NCBI GenBank assembly: GCA_933228895.1
Contig: OW121847.1
Coordinates: forward strand, 125,840,350 to 125,904,349
Reading direction: 5' to 3'
From: Platycnemis pennipes
Taxonomy: Eukaryota; Arthropoda; Insecta; Odonata; Platycnemididae
Length of the DNA stretch: 64,000 bases
Below, in pieces: positions 10,750 through 22,083 of the stretch. Under the pieces are notes generated by a model. That model was not told where the DNA came from. It searched no databases and saw only the letters and a list, made by a program, of their open reading frames with translations. Made by a program: the position numbers and the translations under genes. The stretch's first letter is position 1. Every line of letters starts with the position of its first letter.

Positions 10750-12080
10750 ATTCCTGGAGGCTGAAATTTTACACCTCTTATGAAATCAATTTTTGAAGTT
10801 CCACTCTTGAAAATATACTCACGAAAGAATTGAAGTGGTGATTCTTTCTCAATTTTTTCCCAGCCATTGCATTTTTGCCTGTTGTCCAACATACTGCGCA
10901 GTAAAAATATGCTCTAGTGCATTGCGAGTGTTTTTATTGATCTCCGTAAGATTTCAATGAAAAATCACGGTATGTTCGGATTTTTTGAACAGCAAGTGTG
11001 TAGTATCCTCAGTATTGGTAGCAAGTGAATTTCAAAAACTTTTTTTATTTATGTATTATATATTCCCCAAGGAAACATCTGCATTTAATGAATAGTATTT
11101 CCAGGTCTTCAATTTTTTCCGAGAAAAAAATCAATTTATGGATCAATGTCATTAAATGAATCATCGTTAATATCGTATATTGTTTAAAGTTTGTAGCGGG
11201 TAGTTGGAAAATTTCCAATTGCCCAACAGCTATACACAACAGCTCAGAGACGCTTCTTCAAATACGATCGGATGTTCAAGTATAACTTTTGTTCTCTCTT
11301 CTCACACCGAGAGCTCAGATGCTAATCCAGGTGGTGATGAGCACCCTTACCATTTTTTACCCAAGATAAACCTTCTTTAGGTCAAATATCAGCTATTTCA
11401 CTACGATTGGGAAAATACACTGTGTAATTATTAGCTTTTGATGAGTGCATTACATTGCCAGCGAAGTGTGTACCCCTCCATCCTTCCTCCCGGTAACTCA
11501 ATTTAGTATAAGAGTTCCATGTTCTGGGGCATGTTGAGGCCCACTATTGCTGACTGTGTATGAAACAACACCCCCGCTCACATGATAGATTATTTCTCCT
11601 TCCATTGCCAGTCCAATCGTTTGGTAAAGTACGGTTTGAACTACAGACACATGAATGACGTAGAGGTTAAGGTCTCATGACTCCGCGGATAGGAAATATA
11701 AAATTGTTGAAGCAGAAATAAAATACTCGAGTTAATAATTTAAGGGTATCTCACAGAATATTGGAGTGGTTAACTGGGTAAAATTGGTTAGTTACGACGT
11801 AGCCAACTGCAATTCTTTAGAAATGGGAAATCGAAGCGGAAAAGGGATATTCAAATTATTTCACTTATCAGTAAATTACCTGCTAATATTCCCCGGGTAA
11901 TTACGGATTTGCATAAAACGGAATATTTGCGAAGAGAAACCACAGTTCCCTACGGCAAGAATGGGAAGATATAGATGTAATATCCATGGTATTCTTCTGC
12001 GTTCGTGGGAAAGGTAGATGAAAAAGCATCGATATTTTTCGCACATATTGCCATTCTCCCGTGGACTTTAATGTAAGAGC
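10750..12080. other. AT-rich sequence without features
   Basis: Nothing beyond background was seen: no tRNA-like boxes, no RT-like frames, no clear inverted or direct repeats. Confidence 0.45.
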
Positions 12081-12089
12081 TGACGACCA

Positions 12090-12615
12090 TTGAATGGCAC
12101 TTGGAGTTGAGGCTCCGAAAAGACTCAAAAAAAACTGGGGCTGGGGTAAAGAGAGAATGGGAGAGATAGGGAGGGGGAGGACGGATTTGGAGGGCGGTAG
12201 TAAGACCCAACAACGGCCGATTTCAAACCCCTCTTCCCTCCCCTCCGCGCAGAAATATATTGGATCGGACCGCAACAGTGGCTTTTGAACGAAGCGTCCG
12301 GCGAGCACACGAAAGCACACACAGGAGACGCGAGGGACTCCGTCAGAGTGGGACGGCGGCGGACAAGGGCCGGCGAGTGAGTGGTGGGTGTGAGGGAAGA
12401 GAGAGGAATAGCGAACAGGGAGGGGGTGTGGGCAGGGGAGTGCTCCGGTTGCGCATTAGAATGCCTCCGCGATTTGTGTGCACTGTAAAGGGTTTTCGTG
12501 CGGCAAGGAGGAGAGGCAGGAGGTCCTTGAAGGGCCTGAGGGACGTGCGGAGTGAGCGGAAGGGACAGATTGGCGGGAGGGATATGAAGAAGAGGTCTCT
12601 CGGGTGGTGGTGAGG
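12090..12615. other. purine-rich, CpG-containing island
   Basis: The plus strand is G/A-rich from about 12105 to 12200 and again from 12345 to 12615. A more CpG-rich section lies between them at about 12200-12360. ORFs on both strands (up to 139 codons) are overlapping Arg/Gly- or Ser/Pro-rich shadows. The composition would also suit an unmethylated promoter or first exon, but no transcript signal was identified. Confidence 0.5.
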
Positions 12616-12639
12616 AAAATCCATCCCCATCACCAATTA

Positions 12640-13590
12640 AACGGCTGACCCAGAAGTGTTCAAAGTCCGAAAAAATGAACTAGCCTCCTCGTGATATTTC
12701 ATTTCCTCAAAATTCCTACGGATTTTTGTCATGATTCCACCGCTGTCAGAAGTGAAACGAGTTCCTTTGCGCTCAGAGCTAATTTCGGCACGTGTTATAT
12801 TTCCCCTTCTCCCTCCCTCTCGGCGAATTCCTCATCTCTCACGACAGACATCATTTCATACTTCGTTAAAACATTAAAAGTTCAACTAGTCGTTAGAAAT
12901 TAATGTACCGTAAATATAGAGGGTGCTTATTAGCAAATAACTCTTAGCGTATTGATAATAGATCCGATAATATCGATTTAGAATTCAAATTTTTTTATTA
13001 TAAGAACGCTTTGAAGTATACATTCACCTGTTTCGTCTGACATGCTTTTTCAGTCCTACGTGTCATGAAATATCCTCACATTAGTCGACGCAGAAAGAGT
13101 AAAATTCCGACGTTACAGCCCAAAAGTAGTGGGTTTGAATCCCGCTGCGAGAAAGGATGTGGTGATTTTTAGAAGAAAGTAAAGGCTAGATGGTGTGATG
13201 AAAAAAATATTGAAGCTCCATTAAACCAAATTCTACTGCTCTCAACACATATTGCTGCCTGCAAACTGCACGAAACTCTTTTTCTATTAAAAAAAGAGAA
13301 AATGAATTCATTTCATAGGCTCGAACTATTATAGTTTGAAGAAAATTTAGAGCAAGAAGCAGATGAACTATTTGCATTACGTGGGGACCCGTTCCTTGCC
13401 CCGATGCTATTATAAAAGCGGTACCATAATAACTACCTACTTGGTTGCTATGCATATCAGGATATGTGGAAGTTGCTATGCGCATCAGGATATTCTCTAG
13501 TTGTAGTAAAAGGTCTTGACAACTATCATGCATATTCACTACATTTTTTACTTATCATGAAGTAGGAATCATTATCGATAGAGACAGATA
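12640..13590. other. AT-rich sequence with a B-box-like site and a short direct repeat
   Basis: GGGTTTGAATCCCGC at about 13130-13144 resembles a tRNA B box and may be the remnant of a SINE, but no A box is convincing. A short imperfect direct repeat, TTGCTATGC(A/G)(T/C)ATCAGGATAT, occurs twice at about 13443-13492. A minus-strand ORF over 13186-13539 (117 codons) has no motif I recognise. Confidence 0.4.
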
Positions 13591-13772
13591 TACAGGTGCA
13601 TGATGGAGTTAGAAATATAATAGAAGGGAAATTCGAAGGGAAGATCCCGCGATGAAGACCAAAGGACAAGTGTATATGACAAATAAAGTAGGACGTGAAA
13701 GACAAAACTCATATGGGCTTGAGGGAACTAACACTGAATTAGATAAAATGGAGGGCTGCAGTAAACCAATTG
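13590..13772 (+). pseudogene. C-terminal end of a second LINE ORF2 family, degenerate
   Basis: Read in one frame from 13599, the sequence gives HDGVRNIIEGKFEGKIPR, a stop, RPKDKCI, a stop, QIK, a stop, DVKDKTHMGLREL and finally IKWRAAVNQ. This is the characteristic tail of LINE ORF2 proteins of the type ending EGK..GRPR..W...I..D......L..LA..R..WR. It would lie just downstream of the part preserved at 56920-57290. At least four in-frame stops make it dead. No 5' or 3' boundary of the parent element is visible. Confidence 0.65.
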
Positions 13773-14059
13773 TAGGTTTGAAATACTGATATAGAAGATG
13801 GGATGTATGCTCAAAACGAGATATATTATGGCATGGGCGCGCGACTGGTGATAAAAATATTATAAATTTTAAAAAACAATCTTGTCTTCTACGTTATTTG
13901 TGAAATTTCTTTCAACTTGACGGTAGCAAAGAAGAGGAATTCTTACCAGCAACGTTTTCCCCGGCGTGATGGTCAGCTATCAGGTCATCGGCGACACCAT
14001 GGTGATTCCATTTCCTTCCCTTGGGCACACACTAACGCAGCTCAGTAGTTAGCCGAAAC

Positions 14060-14460
14060 ACACTTCTCAGACTAATTCCCTTGAGTGTTTGCTAATTGAG
14101 AGCGGCTTTGCGAGGCCGAGACGGACGCACTTAGGCAGCAGCCTGCCTTCCGCGGGGAACGGTGCGGAATGCGAGTCCCGAAGCTTAAGGGCCCAACGGC
14201 GACGGCCGTCCGGAGGGAAGGCGGTTTAATCGCCACGTCGGCCCTCCCTCGGAGAAAGCGGGGAGACGACCGTGCTCGGTGTCTAGCACGAGAACTCTCT
14301 TCCTGTTCCCGACACTCACTGCGTTTCCACCTATCAATCGTCAAGGTGTTGACGATTGCATCACAACTAGTCCAGTCAAGGTCTCTTCTTGTTCGCCTCC
14401 AAAGAGACAGAAGTGAATCATTCAAATGTAAGCTGCAGGAGAGAGCTTCCTAATATCCCG
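14060..14460. other. GC/CpG-rich block with hairpin
   Basis: A locally GC-rich, CpG-containing segment unlike its AT-rich flanks. It is not strongly purine/pyrimidine skewed, unlike the other islands. A perfect 9-bp inverted repeat (AATCGTCAA / TTGACGATT, 4-base loop) lies at 14336-14357. GAGAG-rich sequence follows at 14540-14620. It could be a promoter or first exon; the opposing ORFs (94 and 117 codons) show no domain. Confidence 0.4.
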
Positions 14461-14914
14461 TCAAATGAGCGAGGCGAGATAATGCAGTGCCATTTCACTA
14501 CCAAATCGTGACAACTCCATTCACAAGAGCAATGCACTAGAGAGAAGGGGACTTAGAGAGAGAAGCACGGGGCTTTTCACATGCAAAGCGGTGTTTGCGG
14601 ATTCTCTGAGAGAGAGAGTCGAGCATGCACAGCTCTTTACTTTGCATTAACGTCGATATATATCAGCCTTCTGAGTGCAATGTAGACTTTGAGCGTTGGT
14701 ACTAATTATCCGGAGAAGACGGGCTATACCGTGGGTCACATACCCCATTCAGGATAGGTTGAGCGTTTTACTGGGCGTCTTTTACATTTGTTGAGAATGA
14801 ATGATGTTTGAAGAGAAACTAGGCCTACTTTTGACGAAACGAATTAGTCTAAACTTCACGAAAATTTCTCCTTGGAGTCCTCGCTTAAACGACGCATTCA
14901 TGGAATGACTGAAT

Positions 14915-15050
14915 GTACTGAATAGCATTTCACTCAGAATCATAGTGAGGAATGGAATTCAGTTGAAATATCTCAACCTCTGCTGTGAATATAATCAGCA
15001 CTTTCGGAATGAGATGTCAATGCTCTAACCACTACACCGAACCTATATAG
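14915..15050 (-). mobile_element. tRNA-derived SINE fragment
   Basis: On the minus strand, reading from about 15046 downwards, GTGTAGTGGTTAGAGCATTG is a good Pol III A box with tRNA-like context. It is followed about 50 bases later by a weak B-box-like AGGTTGAGAT. It looks like an old SINE head or tRNA pseudogene. The body is not obviously related to the two SINE families described elsewhere in the window. Confidence 0.5.
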
Positions 15051-15275
15051 TGAAAGACGCTGAATTTTAGAAATGAGTAGATAATAATAATTCAGAGGAA
15101 ACACGTCGATAAAGAAAAAAATAATGCTGTCGGCATCAATTTGATGAATGGAGAATTTTTACTACTTTATGACAATTAGGCGATAACAAAAGAAAATTTT
15201 TGATGTTACTCAACTTTATCTTTCCCAGAAATTACACTGAACTCTCACATTTATTGCCTTATTATGTTATATTCA

Positions 15276-15485
15276 GGAGCGTGGTAGCCAAGTGGGTAGA
15301 GTGCTTGGCTACTGATCGAAGGGTCCTGGGTTCAAATCTGGGTGAAGCCTTTGGACGAAAAATCCTCTGAGTGCGAGGTGGACAGGGAAAGGAACTGGCC
15401 CCCCTACCCTGAATGTGTGAAATTCACACGCCTGTGGCTTAGTCCGGGGTGAGCTCTACCATCACCTATCCAAACCAACCTTCTG
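15276..15485 (+). mobile_element. tRNA-derived SINE, family 1
   Basis: The head has an A box (GTGGTAGCCAAGTGGGTAGA, 15281-15300) and a B box (GGTTCAAATC, 15329-15338) at tRNA-like spacing. The body contains CCCTACCCTGAATGTG and CACCTATCCAAACCAAC. A decayed relative with matching landmarks in the same order lies at about 38650-38865. The 3' end is approximate and no target duplication was recognised. The A/B box spacing and a non-tRNA body support a SINE over a tRNA gene. Confidence 0.7.
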
Positions 15486-15489
15486 GTTG

Positions 15490-16974
15490 AATCACTGATT
15501 GAGTGTGATGCTACTTCATGCACGTGTGATGCTTCATGTATATATTTTTAAATGGATTAAATTTGGTAAATGCTGTTTACATCGTATGTGTACTTCCCTT
15601 CAAATTTTGTTTTTACATTAGCATTACGTTATTGGATAGAAAAATTTGCGCTTGAAGCTGCACACGTCCAAGGAATATTAAAATAGAGTTTTGAAAGATT
15701 TTTCATCCCCCGGCCTCACTCCACTGTAATTTTCTTCGACGAAGTATTTTGATGGTCCTGCAACTTCACTGTGAAAAAGTGCCACAGCATGCCATCGATT
15801 CTTCTAGACAAGAAAAATGCGAGGTTTCAAGTTAAGTATACATAAATCTAGGATCATTCAATGGTGGCTGACCTCCATAAAGTATTTAAGCCGGGCTATA
15901 AAACATTTCATGCATTGCAAATCCGCGACTCGGCAGTAGCTTTTTACGAGCCTGGGTGGTAAGCTTGAACCTGAATTGATTAGATGCAGAGAAAGGGTAT
16001 GAAAACCAAAGCAAAGGCAATAAAATGACACAGAATTTCTGGACGTAAAGAAATTTTTAATTTAATTCATTCCTTTGGACGCTTATTTTCTCTTAAAGAA
16101 AATGAAATCTCTTATTGGATTTTTTTGAATCATGCACCAGCAATCTGGTACATATACTAGTATCGGCATTATACGTATACGGACCCATCGAATTACTGAC
16201 ACAATGATACTGACCCTATTTGGGCATTCATCTCAAAAGAAAATATCATGGTCCATTTTCGGACGGAATTGAATGTTTTGGCATTTGCAACGCGGTTTTC
16301 CAAAAAGTCAAATCAGTTTCATTCAATTCTTTATGTATAAAATAAAATTTAAAAAAACGATGAAATAATCCGATAAAATAAAATAGCGTCAGTGTTTAGC
16401 AAATACCTAGTATGAAGAATAAAAATGGTTCATTGAATCAATTACAAGAGCTTAGTTTGTTAATATGTCCATGCATTACAGTAAAATAATATTGAAAATT
16501 TAATTTCTATTCAGGTACCAGTTGGTGTAATGTTTTTATTTATACGGAAGTTAGCACTGGATGTTGTCTCACATCGACAAAAAAATCTTCTCCGATAAAA
16601 TATAGCATCAGAGGGCGTGAACTTTTAGTACTCCTTCCAATTTATGCACGAATTGTTAAACGCGTATCCATCACTCCATTGTCGTGAGTCAAAATGTTAG
16701 ATAGAGGCACAAACGGAACAGTATTAATAAGCCACTGAAAGGGGAGGATTTAAATTAGCAAGAAGGCCCTTTCCCAAGTGTCCGGTGAGTCTGGTAATAA
16801 GAGCAAACTATGAATGTCTGTTTTACACCTCACTTCTAGGCGTATTTTATATACGCAGATAAAAAAATGATACCTTCCTAGTTCAGCATCAACATGTATG
16901 CAAAGAGCAGCACATTAGATGAAGAGTATATTATCGATAGTGTAACCATATATGGTTATGTAACAATATGTATT
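15490..16974. other. AT-rich sequence without features
   Basis: No coding frame, RNA gene or clear repeat was recognised before the exact duplication that begins at 16975. Confidence 0.45.
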
Positions 16975-17351
16975 ATCATATAAAAAATATCGCACTCGAA
17001 ACGTCCTACATAATAGCTAATGAAATAATATTAATACAAAGAGGATTTTAAGATCACAGCACCCAACTTATAATGATCACTGAAGCTACTCTGCCTATTG
17101 TTTTTACGGATGCACAATTATTGGAGAGTGCTTATCTGAGAGCTTCAAGTTCCCAAGGAATTCAAGAGGGATATGTTCCTTCCCAATATAATCAACTAAT
17201 ACAGATATAATCGGCAAGTTTACCTTTTTAACCATTAAATTTACCTTCTGTAAATGCTCAGATTAATAGTTCATCATTATACTACCCTGAATACGAGGGA
17301 GTTAACCTCAAGGAGTTTATAATAACGTGGTTTCGCTATCGCTTCTGTAAG
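16975..17351. repeat. exact 377-bp direct repeat, copy 1
   Basis: The same 377 bases recur at 17372-17748 (offset 397). By eye I find no mismatch along the whole length. The two copies are separated by 20 bases. There is no coding frame, tRNA box or retroelement motif inside. Exact identity means either a very recent local duplication or an assembly/haplotype artefact. Confidence 0.9.
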
Positions 17352-17362
17352 CGATAGCGAAA
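17331..17362. repeat. perfect 12-bp hairpin at the duplication junction
   Basis: TTTCGCTATCGC (17331-17342), an 8-base loop, and GCGATAGCGAAA (17351-17362). The left arm is the end of repeat copy 1; the right arm lies almost wholly in the 20-base spacer. At the end of copy 2 (17728-17748) the left arm and loop are present but the right arm is absent, so the hairpin marks the junction only. Confidence 0.9.
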
Positions 17363-17371
17363 TGTTAGACA

Positions 17372-17748
17372 ATCATATAAAAAATATCGCACTCGAAACG
17401 TCCTACATAATAGCTAATGAAATAATATTAATACAAAGAGGATTTTAAGATCACAGCACCCAACTTATAATGATCACTGAAGCTACTCTGCCTATTGTTT
17501 TTACGGATGCACAATTATTGGAGAGTGCTTATCTGAGAGCTTCAAGTTCCCAAGGAATTCAAGAGGGATATGTTCCTTCCCAATATAATCAACTAATACA
17601 GATATAATCGGCAAGTTTACCTTTTTAACCATTAAATTTACCTTCTGTAAATGCTCAGATTAATAGTTCATCATTATACTACCCTGAATACGAGGGAGTT
17701 AACCTCAAGGAGTTTATAATAACGTGGTTTCGCTATCGCTTCTGTAAG
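17372..17748. repeat. exact 377-bp direct repeat, copy 2
   Basis: Copy 2 of the unit at 16975-17351. Left flanks differ (T before copy 1, A before copy 2). Right flanks diverge immediately after CTTCTGTAAG. It carries no gene. Confidence 0.9.
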
Positions 17749-17869
17749 GCACGTAAGATTATGACGTAATTCCTTAACGGGTAAATAGACTACCATAGAA
17801 ATTCTCTTAAGATTGCGGGAAATGTATTTGCTTGGAAAAAACATCAAAGAGAATAAAAATAAATTCCAG

Positions 17870-18145
17870 CTCAGAGTTCAAGATGAATAGAGGATTGCAT
17901 GCGTGAGAAGATGCGGGGGGAGAAGGAAGAGGCAAGGACCCTTACAAAGGAATCAAATCAGTTAAAAGGGGAAGAAAAAGGGGGGAGAAGCGAGTGAGTC
18001 GGTATTCGTGATGGAAATGATTTTAAAATGAGAACGAACGCGTGGAAAACAAAAGGTGCGCTCGTAGAGAGCGATGGGATGGTAATGTGGGATCGGGGAA
18101 CGGAAGGAAGGTTGAGAGATGAAGGGAGATTTTGGAAGCAAAGCC
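17870..18145. other. purine-rich island
   Basis: G/A-rich plus strand (for example 17915-17995 and 18095-18140). A minus-strand ORF of 61 codons is a low-complexity shadow. Confidence 0.5.
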
Positions 18146-18317
18146 ATCTTCCAGACCCACTCTGACTTGGTACCTACGCATTTCTCGTGTCCTTAATATT
18201 TATTGTTTTCCCATTTCCCTCCCATCCTCCTCCTTTTCCAGCTCAAACACAACTCCTAAGAGCATAAGAAGGATCTGGTAGATGAAGTATTTAGGCAGGG
18301 AGGAAAGGAAATGCAAG

Positions 18318-18500
18318 GATCGGGTACATATGTTGCTGGCCCCGAGGCCCCGGGTTCGAACACTAACTATGGGATAGATTTTTCATAGGTATAATAGTCC
18401 CTAGTGTAGTGCTTTTCGGAGAAAACTGCAATGTCAGTGCTTAGTGAGTCAGATGGGGAGTTGAACCGAACCACAACCCAGAAAAACCCACCTATCCTAA
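18318..18500 (+). mobile_element. tRNA-derived SINE, family 2, internally deleted copy
   Basis: Starts GGATCGGGTACATATGTTG and has a B box (GGGTTCGAACAC at about 18352-18363). It shares landmarks in order with the better copy at 22084: GATTTTTCA after the B box, TCAGTGCTTAGTG, then GTCAGATGGGGAGTTGAACC, corresponding to GTCGGATGAGACGTTAAGCC. The A-box region is shortened by a deletion, so Pol III transcription is unlikely. The 3' end is approximate. Confidence 0.6.
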
Positions 18501-18829
18501 TTAGTGCATGTGATCTCCACTATCGGCCATTCCTCCCTATTATCACTCCTGACAGGAAGCTATAAAGCGAGATATAATGACTAGAAAGCGTAATGCTCGT
18601 GTTTGCGAGGAAATGGAGAAGTAGAGAGAAGGAGAATCTGTGTATAGTCAGACACACCCCTCAGAATGGAAAATCCACTTCACTCTTCTAAGGGATGTGG
18701 ATCGAGCGAGCATACTGTACAGGAAAAAGTCCAATTGAGTCCAAGGCTCCAATTGAGAGAAAGACATAGCTGCTGGAGAAAAAGGAGATTCTAGCTAAGT
18801 GCCACTGGGCTGTCTGGCAGTGGTTTTTG

Positions 18830-19640
18830 GCCTCTCTTCGAGGCAGTCGCGATAGAGAGAAGCCATTGGGTAACGGGGAGGTGGTTGGAGGGAGAGAGAG
18901 AGAGAAAGAGAGAGGTTGGAGGGTGGGATTATGGGGGTAAAGTGAGTAACAAGAGGGAGGCTTTAGGGGATTGAATGAAGGAATGAGCTGGTTAAAGGGA
19001 ACCGTGGGAGAGAGGGGACGTCGTGTGTGGAGGAGGACGTGGGCGGAAGAGGCTGGGGAGAGTGCGGGAAAGAGGAGGATTTCGGCGGGTTTGAAACGAC
19101 GGGACGTGGAGAGGGGGAAAAGACTGAGGAGGAGCAGGGGGATGAAACGGAGGGGAGGGCGGGGGCGGAGGATTTGGAGGCCACATGACGCGGTTCAGGA
19201 GCAAACGTGGCTAGGCCGGCGGTTTTGCGGAGGAGAGGTGGGCGGGGCGGGTCGACGAGGAGAAGGATGAACCCTAGGGATTCCGAGAGGTGAAGGGTCG
19301 AGGGAGGACGGGGAAACTGGGGAGAGAGGGAGAGAGACACTGCAGGGGAAAGATGAAAGAAAGACGAAGGAAACGCGTGTGGCGAGGGATGAAAGGCCTG
19401 AGGGGTGCAGTGGCGGGGGAAGGATGGTTGGTTTTCTGAGGAGAGGAATGGAGAAGGCGGCGAGAATGTTAAAGGCGTGGCGGAGAGTGGAAAGAGTGGG
19501 TATTGAAAGGGCCATAAATGAGGGAAAAAGGGGAGGATGGGCAAAGAGGCCAAGGGTGGGAGATAAGGGACTTAAGGACGAAAAGAGGGGTGGTGGGTGG
19601 GGTAGGAGACTCGGGTGGGCCTAGCGGGAAAAAATGTTGG
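18830..19640. other. long purine-rich island
   Basis: About 800 bases with a G/A-dominated plus strand. It includes an (AG)n run at 18892-18905 and many GGGAGG/GGAGGA words. ORFs of up to 196 codons on the minus strand are almost all Pro/Ser/Leu/Phe and overlap plus-strand Arg/Gly ORFs. I regard them as compositional. Confidence 0.65.
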
Positions 19641-20359
19641 CAAAAAGGATCGAGAGGTGTAAATGATAAAAAGGGGAGTTTTGAAGATGAAGTCGTTAAG
19701 GAGGGGCGCCCGGAAATGGAATCGTTTGCTGAGTTTTATTAAGTAATGGCCCTCTAATCTCGAAGAAAATTGATGCCGCCATGCCTCTGGGGTTTCGACC
19801 TTTAAAATACCCTTGATTTCATCTCAGTTGCTGGATACTTTGCAATTTTATTTGACATGCGCAATGGATGCGGTGACATTTCCGTTCATTTTGCCCCAAA
19901 GCCCCTCGGAAATGAATCGGTCACAGGAACGCAATAGTGATCGCCACTACAAAATATGGAGAAATTTAATTCCATGAACGGTTACGCAATGAAAAGTAAC
20001 ATGCCAGGAATAATTTTATATTTTTTAACTCCGAAGGCAAGGCATTTAAACTATATTTCTCACAAGCGCTCAAAAATCAAGCTTTCATGCACCGCACGGG
20101 TTGACCTTTGGAAACGGAACGTAATGATAAGCGAACGTCCTCTTCTCTGAGAGAGATGGTAACACTATGCTATACGAAGAGGAAGATAGCAGGCACACTT
20201 CAAGGGAGCAGAGCGAGGATTGCATTACTTTTACGGAACAAATGCACTGAAAGCGGAGGCGCAAAGGAATGAGCGTTGCGGAAGTAGTTTTGCAATGTAA
20301 AGTAACCGGGATCGGGCGGTATTGCGTGAGGACGGCGAGGGTGGAATATATAAGGAAAC

Positions 20360-20745
20360 GGGTGCATGAGGAATGGAATGAGTATAAAGGGCGGACGGAG
20401 GGAAAAGCAGAGAGGTGAACTTCAGGAGGCTGGATTTGGAGCGGCGCGGTATTTTAGCACCAGAGACCGAGAAGCACGTCCTCCAGCCGACGCATCGGCG
20501 GATGTGGGTCAAGAGGAGGAGGGGCGGTGGAGGGGATGCAGATGGAAGGGATGGTTGGGGGGGAGGGAGGGGGCGAGAATGAGGAGCAACGAGGGGCCGG
20601 TGGACGAGGAGGTGGTGGAGATGGCCGGAAGACGAATTAGACGAAACCCTGAGAGAGACGGAGCCGGAGGATTGAAAGGTGGACTGGTTAGAGGAATAAG
20701 GGTGAGGTGGCCGAGAGAGGAAATCTAGAGGGATCATTGGACGGT
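20360..20745. other. purine-rich island with G-quadruplex motif
   Basis: G/A-rich plus strand. GGGGGGGAGGGAGGGGGCG at about 20556-20574 contains four G-runs with one-base loops and satisfies the simple G-quadruplex pattern. A TATATAA-like word precedes the island at about 20345, but nothing else supports a promoter. The 257-codon minus-strand ORF across 20231-21004 is Ser/Pro/Leu-rich over the island and unrecognisable elsewhere. Confidence 0.55.
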
Positions 20746-21004
20746 GTTTGAGGAGAAAGAAGTTTTGGGTTGTGCCGCACTGACGCGCGAAAAGAAGACG
20801 GGAGCGTGTGGAGGAAAATTTGTGGATGCATGGAAAGGGAACTCGGACGAAATAACATTGAGGCATGGATGAGATTTGAGGAAAAATAATGAGGTTACGG
20901 GAAATATCAAGCGTCCAATTGGAGGAAAAGAAAAAATTCAGGATTTCTGCTAAAGCTTCTCGGTAAGAAGTAAAGTAAACAATAAATGGATGAATTCCGC
21001 GCAA

Positions 21005-22071
21005 GTGAGGACGAAAATATTCTAATAAAACTTAAAACGCATGCGTAAAAAGACAAAAATTAATGAATGCGTTGTCTCTTGACCCCGAATGACGCGCATC
21101 TCTCATATTTTGTAATTAGAGAAAAATGTTTTTTGGCTTTGAAATGGACACTCGCTGTCCACCTATTCCATTTATGGATATCTATGTTTTTCATTAGAGA
21201 AGGCTTCACTCATGATGGCTCTTTAGCACATATGAGTTCCAGATACTGCATACCCAAAGACCTAATAACTCTCACTTTCACGGTACTCTTCTATTACATA
21301 CTATTTAAACATAACTCAAGCAATTTGGATACGTAGATAATATTGTTTACCCAACTGTTCATTAAAATTAGCGTATAGGTGTAACAGGCTACCCTGAAAC
21401 AAGAAGGAATATTGGCAACAGTTTTAATGTAAGGGCATCAAGAATCGTGTATTTTCCAACGGGCCTTTGCTCCACTAACACAGTCCTTTCCATTCTCATC
21501 TTGTTTATCATTTCCTAAGGTTTAAAGTATGACATAGCTGAAAATACTCGCGTGCAATTACGACCGTGGCTGTCAAGGAAACATGTTCTAATTTTTATGC
21601 AATTGAATTTTCAGCAGCGCTTCCTTGGATAAAATATGAAAAAGAGGAACGTGATGAAGAGAAAATATCCTATCCGAATGTATTCCATTTGAGACACCAG
21701 TGGATAAACGGCTAGAATTATTCATCAATTTCACTACTCATTCACTGTGTTAACAAGCACTTCCGAGTAGCAAAGCTCAAAAGGAGGTTGGTAAAGAGTG
21801 GAGGATTATGCCGGATAAAAGAGGGAGGAGCGTAGGCTTGACGGATTCTGAGAAGGTGGAATAAGATTGGCGACTAAAGGACTGGATGATGTGAAAGGAT
21901 GAAAGTGAGCGTCAAGCCAACGGCGACGTTGCCTTTTTACATTTCCTTCAGGGAATCGTCAAATATTACGCCGAATTACGTTCTGCGATGCTATTGAGAA
22001 GCCATAGGGAGTGGAGAAATGTGTAGACATTCTTTGAAATGATTGCGGCGGCAGGGATTAAGTGTTCGGGT
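21005..22071. other. AT-rich sequence without features
   Basis: No coding frame with a recognisable motif, RNA gene or repeat was noticed before the SINE at 22084. Confidence 0.45.
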
Positions 22072-22083
22072 TTAAGTGATGGA

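Noticed and set aside
13186..13539. 117-codon minus-strand ORF with ordinary composition
   Set aside because: No family recognised, no transcript evidence, and it contains a short direct repeat. Kept only as a note.
16975..17748. CRISPR array or LTR pair
   Set aside because: Only two long copies with a 20-base spacer in eukaryotic-type DNA. There are no TG...CA ends, primer-binding site or internal coding region as an LTR element would have.
18963..19553. 196-codon minus-strand ORF
   Set aside because: It lies over a purine-rich island. The Ser/Pro/Leu/Phe string overlaps plus-strand Arg/Gly ORFs and has no motif.
20231..21004. 257-codon minus-strand ORF, the longest outside the LINE
   Set aside because: Much of it reads across a G/A-rich island. 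The remainder has no recognisable domain, and no splice or start context supports it.
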